64,000 nucleotides of DNA from Gaeumannomyces sp. JS-464 (GCA_002197995.1 NGZR01000006.1:2221001-2285000), one strand, 5' to 3'; shown: positions 45,532 through 58,899, numbered from the stretch's first letter. The notes: generated by a model not told the origin, from the sequence alone. A program made the numbers and translations.

Positions 45532-47392
45532 TAACGTGGTTTATAAGCGAATAAGCTAAATAAGTAAATGGGTTAAAATACGCAACCACGCGACACTTTT
45601 TTTTTCGCGACCAATTTTTCCACTTATAATAATATTAATAAAAAACGACGAAAACCAAGTAATGTTTACCTTTTAAGTTATGCAATTTAATTTAAAACTA
45701 AACGTGCGGGAAGCTGTAAAAATTTATTCGGTCGCGAAATCGATTTTAACGCGTTAAAAGCGCGGCCGACCTGCTTAACGTAATAATATACCCAAATTAT
45801 AAAAATTAACGAAATCCAAAAAAAGCGCTTATTAAATACATATTCGAGCTGGATTTCCGCGCATTTTTTCCCCGGCTTTTTAATGTTAAAAATATAGCCA
45901 ATTAATTACTCGCCGAACGCGACGCGAGCGTTATTAGTAAAAACTAAGTCGCGAACTTTATTAAACGCCGCGTAAAGCTCGGTACGCGTTAAATTCGAAA
46001 GTATAATTATTAAAAAGCTAAATGCGAAAATCCTAAACTCGTTTTTACGTAATTCGACCTTATACGAAACATTGTAAATAAATATAGCATTTAAAATAAC
46101 GACATTTATAATTTTAATAAAACCGGCTTTTTTATAAGCATAATCGCCGCCGTTATAATTATTATATATTAAAAAAAGTTATCGTAAAATAAAATTAATT
46201 TAACTTAATAACCGGAAATAAATTACAATTATTTAAAAGGTTAACTATTACAATTAAACGATTTTTCCTTTTATTATCGTTAAAAAGCAATACTATTTGG
46301 CTAATAATATTTATAAAACCGACTTTTCACGCGATTAGGTTATTTTAATAAATTTTAACGGGTGGATTATAAACGAGCTTGGTTTAAAATAAATTTAACA
46401 TTTTAATAAACACATTACAACTCGTTTTATAAAATCCTATCGTTTATAAATGCTAAACGGTTATAAAAGTTACTATTTAACGAATTTTAAGCTTTATTAT
46501 TAAAAATATAATATTATTACGTTTTATATGCTTTTATATTCGTTTTATTTTTTTTAACCGCTTAACGTTAAATGTTTTAACCTAATAAAAAAGCGTACAG
46601 TTAATAAATTAAAAACTTAATAAGGTTACACGTTAACCACGTAATTAAAATCGAGTTTTTTTCAGCTTTTAAAACGGCATTTTTTAATTTTATAACCGAA
46701 AGAAATATCCGAAAAGGCTTTTACAAAGTTAATATTACTTTTTTTAATTTAAACTCGGTTTTAAAAAAGCTAAATGTAAAGTTATAAACTTTAACTTTTT
46801 TAAAAACGCTTTTAAATAACCCCGAACTTTAAACTTCCAAAACGCTTAAAATAGTTAAAAAAGCAACTTCGTAATCCGAACATATTAAAATTGGGATTTT
46901 TAATTACTAAAGCAATTTTCCGACTTTTATTTATATAATTATAAATTAAATTGCAAAAAAAGGCGAACGCGATAATGCATAAAATGGCCTTTTTTTAAAC
47001 CGAAATGTTTACGTTTAAAAGCGAACGAAGCATTAAGTAAACGTCGAAAGGCTAAAAAAACACGCATTCGATTAAAAAGTTATTTACTATCGAAAAGGTA
47101 CGAAATGTTTTAAACTAAAAGGAATTAAATAAATAGTTATAATAAAAAATGCGCGATTATAAAGCTTAGGAAATGTGGGCGACGACGATTTATCGGCGAT
47201 ATAGCACTTGCGGTAAAACTGGATATAATGCGCGCATTATTAAAAAAAAAGTAAAAATGTCCAATATATATAGTTTTAAATAGTTTAAATGGATTTTTAG
47301 CGTTGTTAAATTGGCATACACGTCGATTAACTAAAAGTCGGGTATAAGTGTAGCATTTGCTAATGTGTAGCACTTATTAATAAACCACGTTA
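45532..47392 (+). mobile_element. Fot1/pogo-like DNA transposon E (full length, RIPed)
   Basis: 1,861 bp with ends TAACGTGGTTTATAAGCG and CTTATTAATAAACCACGTTA. The plus-strand transposase remnant includes the 'TAFFN..TERNI.KG' region near 46670-46730 and a knuckle-coding stretch near 47190-47235. It separates a gypsy H-family sliver from gypsy F. Confidence 0.82.
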
Positions 47393-50300
47393 TGCTTAAT
47401 AGTAAAATACTAAATTTAAAACGGGCAGGTATTATTTTCGTGGTTTGCGTTTTTTCCGTTTTTATTATAACTGCGGTGGTTACGAGGTGGGTTAAGTAAA
47501 AGATTGTTATTTTTTAAAGCATTATTAATTCGTTTTATTTTTTTTAAAATAAAACGTTTAGCAAAATAGCGTATTTCCCTCGTTTATATTATAAGTTATA
47601 ATTAAATTTTAACAATGTTTCGGTTTAACGCAATTATCGTTCGAACACTTTTCGCGGTTTGGAAAAGTATTTTAAACCTTTATAATTTATTTGGATTAAA
47701 AATGGTTTTTTAACGTTTTGGAATTTTAATTCCTATATTTTAATACAAACGATTATAATTAATAACTTTTTATCGTAAATTGTATATATTTCGCTAGCTA
47801 TTTTTAAACTTTATTAAATGAAAAGCGATTAATCGTTAAATCCCGTTTTTACCGAGTTAGGAAAAGTATTTTCCTAATGCCGCGCTAAAGCAATCCGCTT
47901 CGACTTTCGCGTTTAACTTAAAGTTTTATTAAGTTAAAATAAAAACGTGCATAAAGGTTAACTTAAATCTTTTAAATGCTATATTAACTTTTTATTTAAT
48001 TAAACGGTGCTTTTTTTTTCGTTAATGCTATTAATAATACTGCCAGGTCGAAATATTTATCGATAAAACCTCGGTAAAAGTTTGCGAAGCTTAAAAACCC
48101 ACGAAATTCTTTTAATTTTTTTAACGCTTTTTATTCGAAAATAGCACGGACTTTTTCCAGGTTTGTTTAAATCCCTTTTTTTACCTTAATAATAAAACTT
48201 AAATATTTAACTTTTTGCATTGCGAATTCGCTTTTATCCAAATATAAATTAAACCCGGTTTCGCGAAACCGTTAAAAAACTTCGCGTATTTTATTTATAT
48301 GGTTTTTACGTAACCCCGAAAAAAAAATAAGCACGTTATTTAAATAAGCCGATACGAAATCGTTTAAAATATTAGCTAGCACGCTGTTAATATAGCGTTA
48401 AAAGGTAATAAGGGCGCTTATTAAGCCAAATAAATATATTAGCCATTTAAATAAGCCGAACTTTATGCGCAAAGCAATTAAATGCTCGTTTTTTTTCGCT
48501 ACGCGTATTTTGTAAAAAGCGAAACGTACGTTAACTTTAGTAAACCATTTCGCCCCGGTTAAAAAGCGAAATGTTTTTTTTACTAACGAAAACGGGTAGC
48601 GGTTTATTATATAATCGTATTAAATGCGTAGTAATTTACGCATAAACGCTAATTACTTATCGCTTTTTTTACTATAAGGATTAATGCTGCGGCCGGTAAC
48701 GAATTGGCTTAAATTTAACCCTTATTTATAAGGTTTATAATTTAACGGCGTAATGTTAAAAGTTAATTTTTAAGCATGCTATATAATCGGTTAAAAAGGA
48801 GCTTCGGTTTATTTTCGTTAATATCCTTTTTTAACAAAATATAGTGGTTTAAATTACCCCGGTATAGCGGTAAGGTTAATGCTTTGCTTTTATCGAAAAG
48901 GTTTGTAAAATTTCGTAATTTCGGGGTAGTTTAATTATGGCTTAAAGTTAGTTCGTGGTTATTAATAACGTTAATAAAATTCGTGTTATTTTTTTTAATA
49001 ACGTGGTTGCGAATTCGTATTCGTGGGCTGGGTTTAGGCGTTATTTTTAGCACGTTACCGTGAAAATGCTGCCGATTACCACACTTGAACGCTTACCGTT
49101 ATTTAGTTACATGCGTAACTTTTAAACTAACATTTTTTAACGGCTTTTATTTGGAAAAAGCCACCCGCCGCGTTTAATTTTACGCGGTTATGCTTTATTT
49201 ATAATAAGCTTAAAATAATATCTTTAAGCATTCCTAAAATAATATAAAATAAAACAAAAAATACTTACCCATTTAAATTTAATTCGCATTTAGCGATATA
49301 AGTAATCGCCGCCGGTATACGTTTTAAAATTATGCCGATTTGTCGGGGTTTTCGAAGTTGGGACTTTTTAACCTTGATTTTTACCGCGAAACTTTCGCTT
49401 ATCGCTACGTAATAGTCGTAGTTTAAATCCACTTATGCATTACGAATTTGGCTAAATTAAGTAATATTAAAATTAAAAACGAAAGGCCGTTTATATTGCG
49501 TTTAATTTCTTTTAGCTCGTTTTTCCACTTTTTAAAATGTGTTTTTTTAATTGTTAATTTGTTTTGTTATCGCGGCGTCCTTTTTTAACTAAAGCTCGTA
49601 TTAAGGGCTACTTTTTTCTCGTATTAGCGCCGGTTATTATAGTTTATGCTATTAGCGTAATTTTAAGTCGAAACGCGCTACGATAGTAATACGCCCGTTT
49701 TTCGTGTTTTTAATTGCCGCAATTTAAGCATGCCTTTATTTCGCGTCGTTAGCGGAAAACTTTTTAAAAAACTTATAATGCTTTAAGTTTACGTACCTTT
49801 TAACCGCTATTTCTTTTTAAACTTGTATTCGCCGCGTTTATTCCTATTATTAATGTATTTCTCGATTTATATGCTACGTGCTATGCGGTGTAATAAAGTG
49901 CTGGTTTTTTATTAAATTTATTATCTATATCGATTATTTCCAATGCTTAAACGATATATCGGTATATGGAAATTATACCAGCGTAAATAAATTGTTATTT
50001 TTCGTTACCCACCACCGCGGCGAGTTAAATCCTATTCGAAATGCGTAAACGAAAGTAATTAATTTTAATTTCGTTTATTTACGCGATACCCCCGGCTATA
50101 ATTAATAAGGTTTTAAATTTCGTAATAAACGAAGCGAATAATTATCCTAAATTTATCCAAAATATTTCCAATTTCGATAAAATTTCGGCCTTTTTATAAA
50201 AATCGTTAAAAATGGTAGCGAAATAGTTAAAAAGTTGCAACGGGTTATACGTACCGCTTAATCCTTCGGTTTCGTAATATAAGCGGACCGCTTTTTAAAT

Positions 50301-50738
50301 GGTTAAAATAAAAAAAACCTAAATGTATTCGTAATAATCGCGGTTATTATTAATAAATTCCGCGTTTTATATTATTTTATATTCGAGGGCGTTTCGTTAC
50401 GCATCGAAGTTTTAACCGTTTTTATCGTAAAAAAAAGGGTTTTTAAAAGGTTTTTTTAAAAGCTATAAGCAGGTCGTTTGCAAGCTTAAGCTAAACGTTT
50501 TACGTTTCGATAATAAGGTTTTATTCGTTGCGTTAATTAACGAAAACTGTGTTAATTTCAGCTTAAAACTTAGCTAGCTTTTTTTCGAATGCGGTTAAAC
50601 GAGTTTGCAAATCCGCGATAATTATTGCGAAGTTTATTTAATTTAAAAGTATCGTCGTCGAAATGGCGGCGTTTGCCGGTAAAAAGGGGAAAATGAACGA
50701 TATAATTATAATCCCGCTTTTAGGAAAAGATTTTATAA
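47393..50738 (-). pseudogene. Gypsy F gag-pol, a different Ty3/gypsy lineage, truncated
   Basis: Minus-strand element. Right to left: gag from about 50650; a zinc knuckle CLNCGN-stop-KHEKRAY near 49692-49733 (CX2CX4HX4C with the last Cys changed to Tyr); then the protease region. Reverse transcriptase follows with GAKWFTKVNVR and VAKKNEHLIALRIKFG (about 48480-48580), and YLNNVLIF near 48326-48350 (YLDD with both Asp changed). Next come FLSFANFYRGFIDKYF near 48040-48100 and part of RNase H. The integrase and 3' LTR are missing, cut by Fot-like E at 47392. Motifs differ from J/I/H/G (FANFYR instead of their version), so this is a distinct family. Confidence 0.75.
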
Positions 50739-51316
50739 TAATGTAATAGGCTAAGCTAATAAGTAGTAACTAATAAGTGCTAAAGTAATGTTATGTTATA
50801 AAATGAAAAAAAAGGGAAAAAGAAAGCAGTTTTCTTTTCGGAAACTAGCTTTCGTTATATAAGCAATAAAACGGTTTAAAAGTAACTTTTAAACTTATAA
50901 CCCGTGCTACCAGCACGGAACTATAACAATTATTCCTAAAGCTTTTTTGTAATAAGTGTAATACGTTATTTATTAATACGTTTTTAATTTTACCACTTTA
51001 TATAATGGTTTTTAAATCTAAAAAACCGAGTTTTCCGGGTACTTCGCTCGGATTTCCTTAAGTAATCGTGCGATAATAGTTTAAGCTAATTTATTTTTAA
51101 ATTAAACATAAGTTTAAATAATGTTTTTAACTTCGCATAATGCTTTATACATTATAGCTAAAGTTAATTTAAGTACGAGGATAAAGCGCTAGCTTATTTT
51201 TTAAATTGTTAGCGTTTAAATAAGCAATTTCTTTTTTTTATTATTATTATAACTTTATACGATTAGTTTTAACTTTTCGTATAAATAGCTTATTATTTTG
51301 CCTTTTACTTTTCGCA
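50739..51316 (-). repeat. LTR of gypsy F (split by gypsy H)
   Basis: Plus-strand TGTAATAGGCTAAGC at the inner end. It continues AT-rich to 51316, where gypsy H enters, and resumes at 60521-60551 before gypsy G. Its full length cannot be seen. It contains a short hairpin cgtgctaccagcacg at about 50903-50917. Confidence 0.6.
51312..51316. repeat. Left TSD of gypsy H
   Basis: tcgca, repeated exactly at 60521-60525. Confidence 0.85.
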
Positions 51317-51734
51317 TGTTATAATCGGGGGTTTGCTTTTAAAGTAAAGCACTTCGGGGGTGGAAAAGATAATATCGCTAATCGGGGTTCGAAAAAACAC
51401 GTAATTTAAAAAACAATTTAATTACTTGTTTTAAAAAATGCTTAAAAGCTAACTTAAGTTAACTAATGTAAAAGCCTTAGTTAAAGCTACCTAAAATAAT
51501 AAAAAATCCTTTTTTTCTTATAATAGCTTTGCTTGTTTTACAATTTCCCTAAATGTTAGCTATATTTATAATTAATATATCTTTGCTAAATATGTTAACT
51601 ATATTTATAGCTAATATATTTTGCGTTTATTACGTAATGGGTTATTACGTAACCGGGCGCCGGGATAAGTTGCTTTAGCCTTTCCTTTTGTTTTAAGCCG
51701 CCCCGTATCCCCCTTTTAAAACGCGGTCGTAATA
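51317..51734 (-). repeat. 3' LTR of gypsy H
   Basis: 418 bp, TGTTATAATCGGGGG to GTCGTAATA. Internal inverted motif around gctatatttataattaatata and its near repeat (about 51550-51625). Confidence 0.88.
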
Positions 51735-52079
51735 TTAAGTTTCCCTTTTTAAACTAAGTTTTTTTAGCTATCGTTTATCACTTTATTTTCCGTTAATGGT
51801 AAATATTTTCCTTTTTTACTAACTTTTATCTTTTATATTTAATAAAATGTTTAATCGGGTGCAAAAACGAAAACTTACGCGTTTAACCGTTAAGCGCGAT
51901 AACTTTTTTTTTTCGATTATTTGTACTGCTATTTTTATACCTTTTTGTTTTAATTGTAAAACCGACGGCTTTAGTTAGTGTTTAGCGTTTTTAACGATTA
52001 TTTCGCTATAAAAGGTGTGTTCGTTAAAAGCGTTTTTAATGCGACATTTTGGGCTTTACTTTTAAGCATTTCCGTTATT

Positions 52080-52340
52080 ATAATTTTTAACACCTTCGCG
52101 CGAAAAAGAAGTTAAAAGCTGCGAAAGCGGAACGTCGTTTTGTTAACGTTAAAATTAAGCGTTTGCGGAAATAAAAGAAATAATGGCGCGAAAAGCTTAC
52201 TCGGCGATTCGCCGTGGTATTAACTTTGTAAAAAAGTTAAAGCGTGTTAAGCGGGAGGAAGCCGACCGGAAAGCCTATTAAATTGCCTTATAACTTAAGC
52301 CATCCATAGCTTTGCCGTTTTTTTAACTGGCAAATGCTTA
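52080..52340 (+). pseudogene. Antisense coding-like segment of gypsy H
   Basis: Reads KKLKAAKAERRFVNVKIKRL, then RK-stop-KK, and in a shifted frame ARKAYSAIRRGINFVKKLKR, then VKREEADRKAY. Same motif and location as in J. Frame changes and stops indicate decay. Confidence 0.48.
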
Positions 52341-52411
52341 AAGTTAATCCTAACTTAAACCTGTTTGCTTTTTTAATTCCCGTAAGTTTTTCCTTTTTTA
52401 ACGCTTTTATA

Positions 52412-52482
52412 AAACCCGTGGCACATTGGGTATAACTTTAGTCCTTTTTGCCGAAGTTGCAGGTTCGATTTTTAACGGGTTC
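52412..52482 (+). other. tRNA-like sequence 1 in gypsy H
   Basis: The acceptor arms AACCCG and CGGGTT pair perfectly over 6 bp. T-loop TTCGATT with GGTTCGA of the B box. The anticodon arm CTTTAG.../...CCGAAG is nearly complementary around a CCTTTTT-type loop. The D-arm is poor. Copy J lacks this unit; H has about 190 extra bp here. Degenerate, identity uncertain. Confidence 0.42.
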
Positions 52483-52609
52483 GTTTATTATAATAATATT
52501 ATCGCTAGCCGGTAATGCTATTATAATAGTGTTTTTTTTTAACCGTTCGTAATAAACCTTTTTGCCTTATTTGGTTTTAATAAACCGTGCTTTTTTAACA
52601 ACTTTTTTG

Positions 52610-52679
52610 GGTTTTATAACGTATTAAGTGTGGCTTTAATCTTTTTACCAAGGTTTCGGGTTCGAATTTTGGCACGATT
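52610..52679 (+). other. tRNA-like sequence 2 in gypsy H
   Basis: Homologue of 14173-14244 in J (shared TTTTATAACG.ATTAAGTGTGG and GGTTTCGGGTTCGAAT). The acceptor and T-stem partners are weakened by C-to-T changes. About 310 bp from the HPVF block, as in J. Confidence 0.45.
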
Positions 52680-52959
52680 ATTACTAGGAACCCAATTATC
52701 GATTTTCCGGCGATTGGTTTTTTAGCTACTTTTGCTTTTGCTAACCTTTTTATAAGTGCTTTTGCCGGTACTTCGCTAAGGCTTTTTAGCAGTTTTTAAA
52801 GTTAGTTTTTTTTTCCCACGTGTTTTTTCGTAACCGTACTTTTTCCATTTAATTAAGTACTTTTTAAGCCTGTTTTTTAACTTATAGTTTAAAAAAATTT
52901 CGACTTTATATTTTTGTTTTAGGTCGATTTTATTAACTTATCGCTTTTAAAACCCGGTA

Positions 52960-54690
52960 ACGCTAGTTCGAATAAGGAAAAGTAAAAAACCGGGTGGGAT
53001 TTTATAGTTAGCGGTAATTAAAGTTTATAATTTACGTTTAAAACCTTTTTTAGTATTTTAAAAAGTCCTAGTTTTTTATAGTTTAGCTTATCGTTCGGTC
53101 GTTTTATTTAATATTGCGTCGAAAAAAATAAACGCTATTTCCTTTTTAAAAGTCGGTTTTTCGATTTTTTGTTTGTTTAAGTGGCTATACAATGCCGTAG
53201 TTTTTTTTTAGCTTTATTTAAAAGTGTTTATGCAATTTAGTAAGCTTCGTTATTTGTATTTCCGTTTTAAGGCATGTTTTCCTGCTTTAGGTTTTTTATA
53301 CGTTATAAACGTAAACCCGTAATTCGCATAAAACGGTGTAATTTTTATGCTTTTATAAACTAAGCTTTTATAAGCGAATTAAGCCATAAGGAGTAATTAA
53401 CTAGTTATTTTGTTTATAATTATAGTAACGTAAATACTGCTTTATAGTTTAATTTATCCGTTTTGTTTGTTTATTTGTTTAAAAGTGGTAAATTATAAAT
53501 AAAAAGTGCTTAGCTTTTAGTAAAGCCGTAAGCTTTTTCCAAAACTTACTTATAAATAGCTTATTTCTATCCGTAATTAAACGGTTTGGCGTGCCGTATT
53601 CCGCTATTACGTGCTTAATAAAAACATACGTTAGCTCGGTAGCGTTATTGCTTTTTTATACGGTAGGAATAAAGCGTATTTGGTAAACCTATTTATTATT
53701 ACTAATATATTGTCGTATTTTACTTTAATTATTAGTTTTTTAAATTAAGAAAGTTTAACGATAAAATTTATAATAACTTTTACTATGCTCCGTTCGGTGT
53801 TAGCAAAAGTTGTAATAACCCGTACGGTTTATACTTATTAGTTTTGTTTTTAATATAATTTTCGCAATTTTTTATTGCGTTTTATATTTCGGCTCGAGTT
53901 TTTGCGAATTCGTAATATTATTATAACCGTTTCCATGTTTTTTTACGTTTTAATAGCCGTATATTAACTGGTTGTAAATTTGTTAAATTTTTTTTAAAGT
54001 TTAAACTTTTCCTTATTAAACCGTTTTAACGAATATCTTTTATATCGGAATTAAAAATTCGTTTAGTTTTTCCGCTAGGATTATTCGTATTTTTTTAAGT
54101 ATTATAACCTAATGGTCCGGTTGTCGGTTTAAAGCGTTTGCCCGGCCGTTTTCCGACTTTTTCCGGTATTTAATCCGAATGTCGTAATTTTGCAAAACTC
54201 GCTTTAACAAATTTATCGCTTATTTACGTTTTACTTATAGTAAAATGTGTTAGGTTTTGTAATTTATATATATATAATTTAACGCTTCGTTTATAAAAAT
54301 ATAGTCGCCATTTTTCAAATTCTTAAATTATTGCTAAAAGTTTTTTATCGTGGATTTAGTAGTTTAATTTAAATTTATTTAACTTTTACGAAAAAACGTA
54401 TAAAAGTGCAACCGTTTTAATCGTTTCGCTATTCGAGTTAACCGCCGATCGCGTAATTTAACGCATTGGTTTTAACTTCGAAAGGTTTTTCCGGGTTTAA
54501 AAGTATTAATATTAGTTTTTTAATACGGCGTTTTGTAATTGCTTAAAAGCCTTTTATTTTTACTTTCCTTAATAAAATTAATGGTTATTTTTGGTAAAGT
54601 TCGTAAATAGTATAGCGATTTTGCTATAATAACGGATAAACCGTTTATAAAGTTTAAAAACTTTAAAAACCTTCGTATTTCCGTAACGTT
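52960..54690 (-). pseudogene. Gypsy H integrase and RNase H
   Basis: Minus-strand remnant parallel to 14520-16250 of J: the KSHPVFY-type block near 53000, the integrase core near 53540-53640, a CENC-like zinc motif near 53850-53900, and RNase H with the DALNYAIGG region near 54430-54480. Cut at 54697 by Fot-like L. Confidence 0.72.
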
Positions 54691-54697
54691 TTTAAAA

Positions 54698-56549
54698 TAA
54701 CGTAATTTAACAGCGAGTGGATTACCGTAGCGAATAAATTACCTATACCCGACCTCCGGTTAATTAACGCGCATGCTAACCTAATAACGCTAAAAATCCA
54801 TTTAAACTACTCGGAATAATATATCGAACGTTTTTACTTCTTTTAGCAAATGCGCGCATTATGTCCGGTTTTGCCGCAAATGCTACATCGCTAACAAATC
54901 GTCGTCGCCCTTTTTTTTTAACCCTTATAATCGCGCATTTTTTACTATAACTGCCCATTTAGCTCTTTTAATTTAAAACATTTCGTACCTTTTTAACAAT
55001 ATGTAACTTTTTATTAAACACGCGTTTTTTTAACCTTCCGGCGTTTGCTTAACGCTTTGTTCGCCTTTCGTAATTTAAAGCACTTTTTTTTAAAAGGTTA
55101 ACCGATATATAATTGCTTTAGCCCTTTTCGTTAATTAGTTTACAATTAATAGCATAAGTAACGGAAAACTGCTCCGGTAATTGGAAATCCGAGTTTTAAT
55201 ATGTTCGAATTGCGAAGTTGCGTTTTTAACTGTTTAAAGCGTTTTAAAAGTCCAAAATTCGGCGTTATTTAAAGGCTTTTTCGGGGGTTAAAGTTCGTAA
55301 CCTTACATTTAGCTTTTCCAAAACCGAATCCGGATTAAAAAAAGCAAAATTAGCTTTTCGAAAACCTTTTCGAATGTTTTTTTCGGTTATAAGTTAAAAA
55401 AGCCGTTTTAAACGCCGAAAGGAATTTAACTTTAATTACGTGGTTAACGTATAACTTTATTAAGTTTTCGATTTGTTAACCGTACGCCTTTTTTAACGGG
55501 CTAAAACATTTAACGTTAAGCGGTAAAAAAAAGTAAAACGAATACGAAAACATGCAAAACGTAATAATGTTATATTTTAGCAATAAAGCTCGAAATCCGT
55601 TAAATAGTAACTTTTATACCCGTTTAGCATTAACAAACGATAAAAGCCTTTTATACGCGATGCTATATGTTTATCGAAATGCTAAATCCATTTTAAGCCG
55701 ACCTTGTTCGTAATCCACCCGTTAACATTCGTTAAAATAACCTAATCGCGTAAAAGGTCGGTTTTCGAATACCAATTGGCCAAATAGTACTGCTTTTTTA
55801 ACGATAATAAAAAAGGAAATCGCTTAACCGTAATAATTAACCTTTAAATAATTATAGCCCATTTCGATTGCTAAATTGAATTAGCTTTGCTTTATTACGG
55901 CTTTTTAATGTTATAATAACCATAACGGCGGCGATTATACTTATAAAAAAGCCGGTTTCGTTAAAATTGTAAATATCGTTATTTAAAATGCTATATTTGG
56001 CCATAGTGTTTCGTATAAGGTCGAATTACGCAAAAACGAGCTTAAAATTTTCGCATTTGGCCTTTTAGTAATCGTATTTTCGAATTTAACGCGTGCCGAA
56101 TTCCGGGCGGCGTTTAACGAACTTTTCGACTTAAAACTTGCTAACGATGCCCGCGTCGCGTTCGGCGAGCAATTGGTTAGTTATAGCTTTAACATTAAAA
56201 GGCTAAGGAGGAAACGCGCGAAAATCCAGCTTAAATATGTATTTAACAAGCGCTTTTTTTTCGGATTTTGTTAATTTCCGTAATTTCGGCATAGTATCGC
56301 GTCGAGCAGGTTAGCCGCTTTTGCGTTAAGCAAAAGTTAAATAGTTAACCGCGTAAACTTTAGCGGCATTTCGGACGCTTAACTTTAAATCCGAATTAAT
56401 AGCATAAAAGGCCAAAATAACCCTGCTTTTATCGCTTATATTTGCCATTGTTTGCTGTGGAAATATTTGCGGGTAAAGTTTAATTAACGCGTAAACGCGT
56501 ATTGGTAATCCACTCGTTACGGTAATTTACTCGCTGTTAAACTACGTTA
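54698..56549 (-). mobile_element. Fot1/pogo-like DNA transposon L (second TIR type)
   Basis: 1,852 bp, TAACGTAATTTAACAGCGAG to CTCGCTGTTAAACTACGTTA, the same ends as K but in the opposite orientation. Flanking gypsy H codons join across it (J has the uninterrupted version near 16280). The minus-strand transposase keeps a C-terminal stretch (54776-54958) with the FAAKPDIMRAFAKRSKN frame overlapping the knuckle coding sequence. Confidence 0.86.
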
Positions 56550-56559
56550 AGCCACTTTT

Positions 56560-57350
56560 TAACTTTTTTAATTTTTTTAAGGTTTATGCAAACCTGTTTA
56601 AATGTAATTACAAACTTTAAAAAAGCAATTTTTTATTAATGCCATTCGCACTTTTTTAATTTAACGAAAAGCTTTGCATTAAATAGCTTTTAAAGCATTT
56701 TATATACGTACTGCTTATGTTTTTTTATCGTTTTCGAAAATATTAAAATATTATTTAAATACGCGAGGATAAAAATGTCGAAATACTCGCGTAATATATA
56801 GTTAATTATCTTTTAAAACGTAACTAATGTGTTAATAAGCTTAAAGGTTATTATTAAAATTTTGTAATAACATTTTGTTTTAAAAGCCGTAAACCACTTT
56901 TAGCCTTTTTTAATCCGTATTAAGCTGTAAACTTTTCGTAAGTTTAAAACCGTAAAATACTGGGTTTTACCGAATTTATTTCGTAATTTGTCGATAAAAG
57001 GTAAAAAATATCGATTTTTAACCGTAGTTTCGTTTAACGAGCGGTAATCGATATATATTTGCTCCGTCCCGTTTTTTTTTTTTTTTTTATAAAATTCCAT
57101 ATTTTATTAAAAAATCGAAAGGTTTAATATATCTTTTTCGTAAGTTTTTTTCCAATTGTTTTTTTAACACTTCCTATTGCTAAAAGCTAAATTAGTATAG
57201 CTTTTGGTATTTAAATTGCGTTTTTAATTTAAGTATTTTTTAAAATCGAACGGTTTATATTTGGGAAGTACCGTTTTTAAGTTTTTCCTAAATAGCTTTT
57301 CGTATTTATGGTATTTTTCCGAAACATTTGTAAGCTGTTTTTTAACGTTG
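56560..57350 (-). pseudogene. Gypsy H reverse transcriptase
   Basis: The best preserved reverse-transcriptase piece of the family. 57100 to 56900 stays open and reads [21 protein letters not shown], then IDKLRNKFGKTQYF, then TVLNLRKVYSLIRIKKG, the conserved gypsy RT block. The active-site region is near 56740-56790, with FILAYLNNIL-type text (YLDD mutated). It is separated from RNase H by Fot-like L. 57350-58900 continues towards the protease and gag junction without motifs I can place. Confidence 0.8.
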
Positions 57351-58899
57351 GTTTAATTGTTTTAATCGCTTTTCATTTTAAATAATTATGTATTCGTTAA
57401 TGCTAAATGCAAAACTAAATTGCTAAATTTTATTACCGTTATAACTTTTTTTCGTTGCTTTTTATATTTACGGTTTAAAGTTCGTAATTAATAAACCGTT
57501 TTAGTTATTTGTAACTTTTCCTATTAAATTTAACCGTTAACCCAATTTATCCGTGGGTTATTTTTTTTAAATTAAAGGATTTCGAAAATAACGTTTTTTT
57601 TTTATATCCAGCTTATTTAATATAATAGTAACGTTTTCCCCATTCCGGGTGCGTATTATATTAGTTATATTTTTTGGTCGATTTATTTTTTATTATAAGC
57701 GATCGGTATTCCTTCGACCGTTTTTAATTAATACGGTTAATATTTCCGTTTTATAGGAATTTTATACCGTTTAACCGTTTATAGCGATACGTAATCGCTT
57801 TATACTTCGCAGTTAATTATTATTTTAACCTTTTTTTTTTAATATTCCATCCGGAATATTAGTAAATCGTATAACTAATTTAATTTTGCTAATATAAAAG
57901 ATTTTATCGGTTTCCGTTTTTCATTTTATGCTTTTCGCTTAGGGGTTTTTTTTTGGTTTTTTAATAAAAAAAACGGGTACCGTACGTTCGTACCCTTGTC
58001 CGGGTTAAACGGGGCATACGCTCGCGTAATTTCCTAATATTAAGCTTCCGCTTTTTATATTATATGCTTTTTGCATTTTATAGTTTTACATTTCCTTTAA
58101 TCGAGCGTTTTAATAACGTATAATATCGGGTGCCGTTCGTTAAGTTTAAAAATTGCGGTAAATTTACCGATTCGAGCTGGTTTTTACCGTAGCAATTAAA
58201 ATGCCAATCGGGGTTTAATTTTAAGCTCGCTTCCCATTTTCCTTAGGAAAAATCGTGTTTAAGCTTAGGTTGTAAATGGAATTTGCACTTTTTATAAATG
58301 CATTTTGCTTAAAAAATATGCAGGTATGCAAAATGCTTTAAATTAACGCTAAAGTGGTTTTTAAGTTTTAGCGCAGCTTTTTTTTAACTCGCTTACGTCG
58401 TTAAACCGATAGCTAGCGTATTTAACTTCCTATTGGTTGTTAAACTACGATAAAAGTTAGCTGTTATTTCCGTTCGCCGGGGTAGCGTGGCATAACGGGT
58501 TATTTAAGTGTTTTGGAACTTTAACGTTTTAAAAACACTTTAAAATGTCGAAAAGCGTAAAAGCGCGTTAGTTTTTCCAATTTGTTTGGTTTTCGCGAAC
58601 TATAAGTATAAAAGCCATATCGCTCGGGCCTTTTACCCGTTTTTAAAACTTGGTCGTTTTAAAGTTTTAGCCGTTTTAATTTATTTCCGCGTCGGTGTTA
58701 AAGTTTTTAGGTTCGCGGAAAAAATGGGTTTAACTTAAAGGTTTTTCTTTTCGAATCCCGCCTTTTTTTTGTATCGCTTACTAGGGTTGCTTTTTTTTAA
58801 ACCTCGTAAAAAGCGGCGTTGTTTTCTTTTTCCGAGTTCGTAACCCCGGAAATAACGCGTTGCTCGTTTTTACTATCGTACTCGAGCTTTATAGTTTTA

